Shown here piece after piece: positions 1 to 5,587 of a stretch of 10,920 nucleotides of DNA. Position numbers and translations under genes: made by a program. Under the pieces are notes generated by a model. That model was given only the letters and a program-made list of their open reading frames with translations, had not been told where the DNA came from and did no database searches. The stretch's first letter is position 1, and every line of letters starts with the position of its first letter. Source of the DNA: Chloroflexota bacterium (GTDB lineage Bacteria; Chloroflexota; Anaerolineae; B4-G1; SLSP01); assembly GCA_012798275.1 (NCBI GenBank), contig JAAZNO010000026.1, positions 1-10,920 of the forward strand, read 5' to 3'.

Positions 1-659
1 GGCGCGATACACGCCGGGTCGTCGTTGGCGGGGTCGTTGACCCGCGTCGAGACGGGATAGGCGATCATTTCCTCCGCGGGGTAAGGGGCGAGCAGAGACT
101 GCAGGTCGCGCGGGGCGCGTTCGGCGGGATCGAGCCACCCGGCGTAGGCGCTGCGCGGCAGAATGACGGGCATGCGATTATGGATGGGGGCGAGCAGGGC
201 GTTGGGCTCCGTGGTGATAATGGTGCAGGTGAGCAGCGGCGTGTCCTCGGGACGCCACACTTCCCACAGCCCGGCGAAGGCGAAGGGCGCTCCCGAACGC
301 AGCCGAATCGCCAGCGGCGTCTTCCCGCGCTGTCCTGGTTCCGCGCGCCATTCGTAGAAGCCATCCGCCAGGATCAGGCACCGCCGTCGCCGGTACGCCG
401 CGCGGAAGGAGGGCTTTTCTGCCAGCGTCTCAGCCCGCGCGTTGATCAGGCGGTTGCCTATGGCGGGATCCTTGGCCCACGCGGGGACCAGTCCCCACTG
501 CAAAAAGGTGATGCGCTGCTGTCCATCGTTGATGACCACGGGCACCGGCTGCGTCGGCGCGATGTTGTAGCGCGGGCGCCATTCGGCGGGCGGCTTGAAG
601 TCGGGGAAGGCGGCCTCCAGGTCCTCGGCCTTCAGCGTCATGAAAAACCGACCACACAT
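1..659 (-). CDS. SRAP/YedK-family abasic-site DNA-protein crosslink protein (3' end cut by window)
   Basis: The family (YedK in E. coli, HMCES in animals) covalently captures abasic sites in single-stranded DNA through the amino group and thiol of Cys2, which shields the lesion. The sequence starts MCGRF, so Cys2 is exposed once the initiator Met is removed. The other hallmark residues are visible: N73 in LINARAET, E103 in GFYEW, and H160 in PIHNRMPVIL. YNIAPTQ (31-37) and WGLVPAW (55-61) are also typical. About 219 residues are present and the text reaches the usual late motif VSTRVNDPANDDP, so only a few C-terminal residues are probably missing. The ATG lies one base after the RSH stop codon, with GGGAGGG at 674-668 as ribosome site, so it is probably co-transcribed with RSH. 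No internal stop or frameshift was seen. The gene may be called yedK, but I left the symbol empty because naming varies in this phylum. Confidence 0.95.
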   Translation of the reverse strand, partial: MCGRFFMTLKAEDLEAAFPDFKPPAEWRPRYNIAPTQPVPVVINDGQQRITFLQWGLVPAWAKDPAIGNRLINARAETLAEKPSFRAAYRRRRCLILADGFYEWRAEPGQRGKTPLAIRLRSGAPFAFAGLWEVWRPEDTPLLTCTIITTEPNALLAPIHNRMPVILPRSAYAGWLDPAERAPRDLQSLLAPYPAEEMIAYPVSTRVNDPANDDPACIA

Positions 660-660
660 T

Positions 661-2640
661 TCAGGATCCCTCCCACACTTTTGGCAGGCTTTGGATGCGG
701 CGCACGCGCAACATGCTGCGGACTTCTTCCAGCCGGTGTGCGATGCGCGCGACCACCCGGCTATTTTCTTTGATCACGAAATGTAACACGGCGAGGTCCT
801 CCGCCTCGATTTGATGCGCGGAGGCGTCTGCCACGTTCAGGCCCTCGTCCACGACGACCTTGAGAGCGTCAAACATCAGCCCCGGCCGGTCCATCGCGTA
901 GATTTCCAGGGTGATGGTGTAAATCTGCCCCGGCGTCCCTCCCAACACTTCGTCGAGGATCGCCGCGCTCAGCGGCCCGGCCAGGATGTCCCCGCGCCCG
1001 ACGCGCAGGCAGAAATCCTCCACCGTTAGTCCGCGCCGTCGCGCGAGTCGCTCGATGGACTCCGGCGTCCACCCGTCGCACTCTCCCCAACGCGCGATCT
1101 CCTTTTCGATGACCTCGCGCCCTTGCTGGATTAATGCATCTTGCGGTAGACGGGCGAACCAGCGGCGAAGGCGGCGCAGGGTGTCGGGATGGCGCGCGTA
1201 CCCCAGGTCGGTGTCCATCCACTTGCGTTCGGGGCCAGGGTCGAGCTTCGTGAGGATCTCCACCTGAGCGCCGTTGGTCAGCGGCGTGTTCAGCGGCACG
1301 GGTTGACGGTTGACCAACGCCCGCAGGCATTTATCCCCCACCTCGGTGTGAATCGCGTAAGCGAAATCCAGCGGCGTGGCGCCGACCGGCAGGCTGATCA
1401 CATCGCCATTGGGGGTGAAGACGCGGATCCGCGGCGGCGTCATCTCGGATTTGAGCTGCGTGATGAAGGTTTGCGGATCTTCCTCCAGCAGCGAGGTGAT
1501 TTCCTTGAGCAGCGACAGCTGCGGCAGCGGTTCGGTCTGGCCGTATTGCAGGTAGACGCCGATGCCGTATTTCGCCAGCTGGCGCATCTGTTCGGTGTAG
1601 ATGCGGATCTCCACGCGGTGACCGTGAGGGCCGACCACCGTGGTGTGCAGAGCGCGGTACAGGTCGTGTTCCGGCGCGGCGATGTAATCCCGGAATTCCT
1701 CTCGCAGTGGGGGCCACAGTTGATGGGCGTAGCAGAGTGCCAGGTAGCATTCAGGCAGGGTGGGGACCACGACGTATACCCGGAGAGTGTCGTAGATGCG
1801 GGCGGGATCGCCGCCCTGCTCTTTGATCTTGCGGTAGTAGGTGGACACGGGATTGTCGAGCGGCAGCGCCGTCGCGTTCAGCCCGCACGCCTGCAGGTGC
1901 TCGCGCAGTTGCTGGAGCGTGCTTTCGAGGTCGCCGGCGAGCAAGCGCGTGCTGGCGGCGAGCAACTCCTCGATTTCGGCGTAAGTTTCGGGGTGAAGCT
2001 CTTTCAGGCACAGGTCGCTGAGCTGCTGCTTGAGGAACCAGATTCCCAGGCGGGCGGCCGTGGGCACGAAGAGCTCGTCTGTCTCGATGGCCATGCGCCG
2101 TCGCTTGTCCGGCCGCAGGGCGTCGAGGGTCTGCATGTTGTGGAGCCGATCGGCGAGTTTGATGACAATGACGCGCAAATCGGCGGTCATCGCCAGGAAC
2201 AGATTGCCCAGGCTGGCGGCGTTGCGTTGTTCGGGGGACAGTTGCCCCAGATTCTGCAACCGTTGGGTGCGAAGGGCCTCGACGCGCTCGTCGAACTTGG
2301 TCAGCCCCAACACCAGTTGCGCGATTTCGATGCCGAATTCCTGCCGCAGGTCCTCATAGGTGAGGGGGGTGTCCTCCAGCACGTCGTGGAGGAGGGCCGT
2401 GGCGAGGCTTGCCGCGTCCATCCGCATCTGCGCCAGCGTCTGCGCGATAGCGAGGGGATGGCAGATGTAGGGCTCGCCGGATTTGCGGTTCTGGCCGTTG
2501 TGAGCCTCTCGCGCCGCGTGGTAAGCGTCTGCCACCAGCAGCCGATCGGCCTCGGGCAGATACTGCAATATCGCGCTGAGGCGATGATAAGCGTGCTCGA
2601 CCCGGCTCAGGGTATCTTCCGGTTCAGTCGCGCCGGTCAT
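661..2640 (-). CDS. Long RSH (RelA/SpoT homologue): intact (p)ppGpp hydrolase site, degenerate synthetase site
   Basis: 659 aa. Long RSH proteins make and/or destroy the alarmone (p)ppGpp. Domain order seen: HD hydrolase at about 35-190, with RKSGEPYICHP (H61), LLHDVLEDT (H85, D86) and KLADRLHNM (D164); a synthetase-like region at about 255-370; TGS at about 403-464; a helical domain to about 565; ACT at about 572-650. The hydrolase residues are all present. The synthetase region keeps D284, Y328, H332 and E344 but has lost much of the family consensus: no GRxK motif, PEHDLYRALHT in place of PKxNGYQSLHT, and EIRIYT in place of EIQIRT. The helical domain passes almost directly into ACT, so the CC/zinc-finger (RIS) domain seems absent, in line with a shorter protein than the usual 700-750 aa. 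I chose ATG 2640 because GGGGAGAG lies just upstream; an in-frame GTG at 2760 would add 40 unconserved residues and translate the structured leader. The function is probably mainly alarmone hydrolysis (inference). Confidence 0.93.
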   Translation of the reverse strand: MTGATEPEDTLSRVEHAYHRLSAILQYLPEADRLLVADAYHAAREAHNGQNRKSGEPYICHPLAIAQTLAQMRMDAASLATALLHDVLEDTPLTYEDLRQEFGIEIAQLVLGLTKFDERVEALRTQRLQNLGQLSPEQRNAASLGNLFLAMTADLRVIVIKLADRLHNMQTLDALRPDKRRRMAIETDELFVPTAARLGIWFLKQQLSDLCLKELHPETYAEIEELLAASTRLLAGDLESTLQQLREHLQACGLNATALPLDNPVSTYYRKIKEQGGDPARIYDTLRVYVVVPTLPECYLALCYAHQLWPPLREEFRDYIAAPEHDLYRALHTTVVGPHGHRVEIRIYTEQMRQLAKYGIGVYLQYGQTEPLPQLSLLKEITSLLEEDPQTFITQLKSEMTPPRIRVFTPNGDVISLPVGATPLDFAYAIHTEVGDKCLRALVNRQPVPLNTPLTNGAQVEILTKLDPGPERKWMDTDLGYARHPDTLRRLRRWFARLPQDALIQQGREVIEKEIARWGECDGWTPESIERLARRRGLTVEDFCLRVGRGDILAGPLSAAILDEVLGGTPGQIYTITLEIYAMDRPGLMFDALKVVVDEGLNVADASAHQIEAEDLAVLHFVIKENSRVVARIAHRLEEVRSMLRVRRIQSLPKVWEGS

Positions 2641-2646
2641 GAGTCT

Positions 2647-2654
2647 CTCTCCCC
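2647..2654 (-). promoter_or_regulatory. Ribosome binding site that fixes the RSH start
   Basis: GGGGAGAG on the minus strand, six bases before ATG 2640. A five-pair hairpin, GGCTG-CGG-CAGCC (2667-2655), abuts its 5' side and could affect ribosome access. This site argues against the upstream in-frame GTG at 2760. Confidence 0.7.
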
Positions 2655-2667
2655 GGCTGCCGCAGCC

Positions 2668-2705
2668 AAACAAAACCCCGCGCTTGCTTTGAGACCAGCG
2701 CGGGA
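2668..2705 (-). terminator. Terminator-like hairpin inside the RSH leader (putative attenuator)
   Basis: Minus-strand arms CCCGCGCT (2704-2697) and AGCGCGGG (2684-2677) form eight perfect pairs, six of them G-C in a GC-rich context, around a 12-nt loop. T-rich TTTTGTTT (2675-2668) follows one base later. This is the layout of an intrinsic terminator, but it sits only 27 bases upstream of the RSH start codon and downstream of the likely promoter. It is therefore better read as a leader terminator than as the end of the preceding gene. The U-tract is interrupted by one G, so strength is uncertain. Confidence 0.6.
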
Positions 2706-2723
2706 TTTGAATGAAGAGCAGGT

Positions 2724-2756
2724 AGCAGCCACGTCTGCGGCTGCTGACGCCAGCAG
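2724..2756 (-). promoter_or_regulatory. Mutually exclusive hairpins in the RSH leader
   Basis: Minus strand: CTGCTG (2756-2751) pairs perfectly with CAGCAG (2746-2741) around the tetraloop GCGT. Alternatively AGCAGCC (2745-2739) pairs perfectly with GGCTGCT (2730-2724) around an eight-base loop. Both structures use the segment 2745-2741, so they cannot coexist. A further hairpin, CCGGC-CTT-GCCGG (2789-2777), lies upstream. Together with the terminator-like stem downstream this resembles an attenuator or riboswitch-like leader. I do not recognise a known riboswitch class, and there is no T-box AGGGTGG motif. Confidence 0.5.
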
Positions 2757-2859
2757 TCACGCGCCATGAAGATAATCCGGCAAGGCCGGGCCTGCGCTAT
2801 GGAAATCCCGTCGGCTGTCATCATCACAAACCGCCAATGGTTTCGGATCCATCAGCTCT

Positions 2860-2887
2860 ATTTTAGCCGGAATCGTAGAAAAGGCAA
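2860..2887 (-). promoter_or_regulatory. Putative sigma70-type promoter for the RSH-SRAP transcript
   Basis: Minus strand: -35 TTGCCT (2887-2882), a 16-base spacer, -10 TAAAAT (2865-2860). Transcription would begin near 2853 and give a leader of about 210 nt before the RSH ATG. It lies in the AT-richer gap after the methyltransferase stop codon. This is a pattern match only. Confidence 0.5.
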
Positions 2888-2909
2888 AGATGCCGCGCTG
2901 ACGGAGCGC
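2878..2909 (-). terminator. Weak candidate terminator after the methyltransferase gene
   Basis: GCGCT (2909-2905) and AGCGC (2899-2895) can pair around a five-base loop directly after the stop codon. A four-pair hairpin, GGCA-TCTT-TGCC, ends at 2883 and is followed by TTTTC (2882-2878). Both stems are short, and the second overlaps the proposed RSH -35 box, so readthrough into RSH is quite possible. Confidence 0.25.
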
Positions 2910-2910
2910 C

Positions 2911-3642
2911 TCAGTCCCTGACAGCGGTGATCAGGAAAAAGGGCAGATGCGCGATTTGCGACCAGGGCCCCTTGAGCGCCCGCGCTTGATGCTCGATGGA
3001 GGTCAGCGTCGCGCGTTCTTCCAGGGTGAGCGGCAGCCCTTCCAGGAAAGCGAAGCGCTCGGGGGCCGGCGGAGGTAACACCTCGAAGAGCCGCACGCGC
3101 ACGTTGAATCCCTGCGCTGCGAGCAGGCCGGGCAGGGTCCGCCCGACGAGGGGATTGGCGCCCGCGCGCGACAGCGCCGCCAGCCACAGAGAGCGGGTGG
3201 CAATGGCGGGCGGATATTCGATCAGGCCGCCGTAATCTGGTTCGAGCGCGAGCAGCACGCCGCCGGGCGCCAGCACGCGTGCCAGTTCGGCGACTGCAGC
3301 GTCGAGCGGGGCCGTCCACAGCAACGTGCACTGGCTCAGCGCGAGATCGAAACTGTGCGCAGCGAAGGGGAGTTCGCGGGCGTCGCCGCACACGCGCCAG
3401 GCGCCCGCGAACGTGCTTTGGGGATGGGTGAGCGCCGCGAATTTCCGGTCCAGCGCGGTGACTCTGCCGTCTCCACGGCGCACCAGCTCCGCCGTCACCG
3501 CACCGTAGCCGGCGCCCAGATCGAACACGCGCTGCCGGTATGCGATGCCACTTTCACGCAGTAAACGGGAGCGGGCGGGCGCGAGCCACTGGGCTTGCAG
3601 CGTCAGCTGCTCTGGCAACGGCAGCGCCGCCGATGTGCCCAT
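2911..3642 (-). CDS. Class I SAM-dependent methyltransferase
   Basis: 243 aa, probably cytosolic, substrate unknown. A Rossmann-type SAM site is visible: motif I VFDLGAGYGAVT (39-50), the acidic residue after strand 2 (D65 in VTALDRK), GDARELPF (86-93) as the adenine-contacting motif II, SFDLALSQ (97-104) as the strand-4 motif, and RVLAPGGVLLALEPDYGG (122-139) as the usual post-motif. This pattern fits the methyltransferase-11/25 type (UbiE- or BioC-like small-molecule enzymes), but nothing seen fixes the acceptor. The ATG begins six bases after the stop of the DUF2207-like gene. No Shine-Dalgarno sequence stands out, so translation is probably coupled to that gene. It appears to close the three-gene unit that starts at 6886. 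Confidence 0.9.
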   Translation of the reverse strand: MGTSAALPLPEQLTLQAQWLAPARSRLLRESGIAYRQRVFDLGAGYGAVTAELVRRGDGRVTALDRKFAALTHPQSTFAGAWRVCGDARELPFAAHSFDLALSQCTLLWTAPLDAAVAELARVLAPGGVLLALEPDYGGLIEYPPAIATRSLWLAALSRAGANPLVGRTLPGLLAAQGFNVRVRLFEVLPPPAPERFAFLEGLPLTLEERATLTSIEHQARALKGPWSQIAHLPFFLITAVRD

Positions 3643-3648
3643 GAGCCG

Positions 3649-5544
3649 CTATCTGCCGCCGCCCGCGCAGGCGCAGGCGCAAGCGCACCCGGCGCAGGCA
3701 CAGGCGCAACTGTGGCCACCGCCTCCGCCGCTGCGTCCGCTGCTCGCGGAGCTCTTGGCCATCGCTTCGAAGATGTCGCCGGTGACCTTGTCCATGCCGC
3801 TGAGATCGAGCACGCCGCCTGAGACCCCCGGCACTTTGAGCGAGCCGGGCAGGATGGCGCCCGCCAGACCACCCGCCGTCGCCTGGGCCCAACCGGCAAA
3901 GGAGGAGCCGACATCGCCCAGCGTCGTCCGTCCGCCCGCCGCGGGCCGGCTGCTGCCGGCGGCCGGCGCCTGCAGTCCGCCGCCGCTGCCACTGCCGATG
4001 ACGACCGGGCGCGAGCGGCGGATCCAAACGGGCCAGTAGTTGTAGCCGCCGGCGGTGAGCACGGTAGGATAGTTGTCGTTCATCATCACCCAGGGCAGGT
4101 ACTTGTCGAGGTATTCCTCGCGCTGCGGAATCTCACCGAGAGACTGCGCCTGTTGCCAGGCGCGCTCGATGATGCGCTGATAGTATTCCTTCGTGTCCGA
4201 AAGGTCGAAGCCTTTCATCTTCTTTGCCGTGTCGGCGATCAGCTCCGACATCGCCGGACCGAAGTCAATGTCCTTCACCGCTTTCTGAGGATATTTTTCG
4301 ATCAGATCGAGGAAAGGCTCCTCATATTTGTGAATCACGGTGTTCAGGTTCTGCGCGGCCTGTCGGCGGGCTTCCAGCCGGCTCTTTGCCGTTTTCAGAT
4401 CGGGGTTGGAGAGGGTGCGGAACGGCTCGGCGACCTCCACCTTGAGCGGGTCATCCTGAACTTGCTTCAGCACACCTTTGGAGAGCAGGCCAAAGATGAC
4501 GAGGGTGAGGATTTTGTTGAGCGGCATTTCGAGCAGCGTGGCCGCTTCGGGTGCGGTCAGCCCGCGCTTGATGCCGCCGCCTTCGACCTCCGCGATGGGC
4601 GGCAGGTAGGTCTTCTTGCGGCGGCTCAGATGCCATTCGTTGATGATGACCAGCAGGATGAGCAGGGGCAGCGCGATGACCTGCGCCAGCGGGCTGCCGA
4701 TGATCAAAATCGCCAACCCCACCAGCAGGATCCCGAAGAGGGTGCAGCCGGTGCCCCCCGTGAAGCGGAAGAACAACACGCCAAACAGCACGGCCTGGAT
4801 CGCTCCCATGATGATCCGCGCGTTGGGATTGTCCTCCATCCACTTGGTGATCAGGTCCGCGAGCGTCATTTTGACCACGTGCGTCATGCCCGTCTGGGGG
4901 AAGGAGACGCCGACGAGATACGGCTGCGTCGCGTTTCCCTCCTCCCAATTCCAGACGGCGACGACGTGTCCCTGGAAAATGGCCTTTTGGGTGAACTCGA
5001 CCTTCTGGTACAGGACGTCATCCGGTTGGATGCCCTCCGGCAGGTGAATGGCGATCCAGATAGCGGTGTTGCCACTCACGGAGCTGCTGTCGAACCAGGT
5101 GGGGGTGATTTGCAGCGAGGCGTATTCCTTGCGGGTGGTGTCCTGATACACCATGTCCGGCATGGTAAACTCGAAGTGCAGAACGCCGGTGCCGCCGCTG
5201 GGGATGGCCTGGCTGCCGAGGTGGATTTCGACGCCGGTGTCAATGTACGTGGACTTGCGAATGTCGCTCAGGCTCACGTCGTTCATCGAGGCGCTCATGT
5301 TGCTGAGGTCGTAATTCTCATGCGGCGTGCCGATGTCCACAACGTCAATCGTCTCTCCCAGGTTGTGGAAGGTGATGTCGTATTCGATTTTGGCCGAGGC
5401 GTCGGGCTGCACGTAGACCTGCATCCGTAGCTCAGGCACCTCAAAGACATAGCTCTGCGCCACTGCGGACTGGTGTCCTCCCAGCGGCAGCAACAGCAGG
5501 AACAGCAATATCAGACTGTAGAAAAGGTGATTTGTGCGTTTCAT
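3649..5544 (-). CDS. DUF2207-like secreted/membrane protein with a C-terminal Cys-Ala array
   Basis: 631 aa. Order of parts: signal peptide 1-30 (hydrophobic LILLFLLLLPLG, likely cleavage after AVAQ); a beta-rich extracytoplasmic region at about 31-235; hydrophobic membrane segments at about 243-262, 268-283 and 286-302; a basic stop (SRRKK); a cytosolic domain beginning LTAPEAATLLEMP (329-341) that resembles the DUF2207 cytosolic winged-helix-like part; a charged helical stretch at about 380-480; and a Gly/Ser/Pro-rich tail. The last 20 or so residues contain seven cysteines alternating with alanine (C613, C615, C617, C620, C622, C624, C626), then GGGR. The function of DUF2207 proteins is unknown. 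Start at ATG 5544 is fixed by AGGAGGGAGG (5559-5550) and by the signal peptide; the frame stays open upstream to 5712 without plausible coding character. It lies 43 bases after the pseudo-radical-SAM gene and six bases before the methyltransferase gene. Confidence 0.88.
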   Translation of the reverse strand: MKRTNHLFYSLILLFLLLLPLGGHQSAVAQSYVFEVPELRMQVYVQPDASAKIEYDITFHNLGETIDVVDIGTPHENYDLSNMSASMNDVSLSDIRKSTYIDTGVEIHLGSQAIPSGGTGVLHFEFTMPDMVYQDTTRKEYASLQITPTWFDSSSVSGNTAIWIAIHLPEGIQPDDVLYQKVEFTQKAIFQGHVVAVWNWEEGNATQPYLVGVSFPQTGMTHVVKMTLADLITKWMEDNPNARIIMGAIQAVLFGVLFFRFTGGTGCTLFGILLVGLAILIIGSPLAQVIALPLLILLVIINEWHLSRRKKTYLPPIAEVEGGGIKRGLTAPEAATLLEMPLNKILTLVIFGLLSKGVLKQVQDDPLKVEVAEPFRTLSNPDLKTAKSRLEARRQAAQNLNTVIHKYEEPFLDLIEKYPQKAVKDIDFGPAMSELIADTAKKMKGFDLSDTKEYYQRIIERAWQQAQSLGEIPQREEYLDKYLPWVMMNDNYPTVLTAGGYNYWPVWIRRSRPVVIGSGSGGGLQAPAAGSSRPAAGGRTTLGDVGSSFAGWAQATAGGLAGAILPGSLKVPGVSGGVLDLSGMDKVTGDIFEAMAKSSASSGRSGGGGGHSCACACAGCACACACAGGGR

Positions 5545-5587
5545 GGTTACCTCCCTCCTGGTATACGTGCTCCGCAAGCTGGGAGTT

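Noticed and set aside
661..2760. RSH start at GTG 2760 (699 aa)
   Set aside because: The extra 40 residues translate the hairpin leader, show no RSH-like sequence, and ATG 2640 has a better ribosome site.
1189..2769. Long plus-strand open frame (526 aa) opposite RSH
   Set aside because: It is the antisense of a clearly conserved RSH gene, has a repetitive charged composition with no recognisable domain, and is expected by chance in GC-rich DNA.
2641..2860. T-box riboswitch upstream of RSH
   Set aside because: The conserved AGGGTGGNACCGCG element is absent and RSH is not a known T-box target; only the terminator-like stem fits.
4153..5430. Plus-strand open frame (425 aa) opposite the DUF2207-like gene
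   Set aside because: The minus strand has a signal peptide, membrane segments and a strong ribosome site; the plus frame has no motif and no ribosome site.
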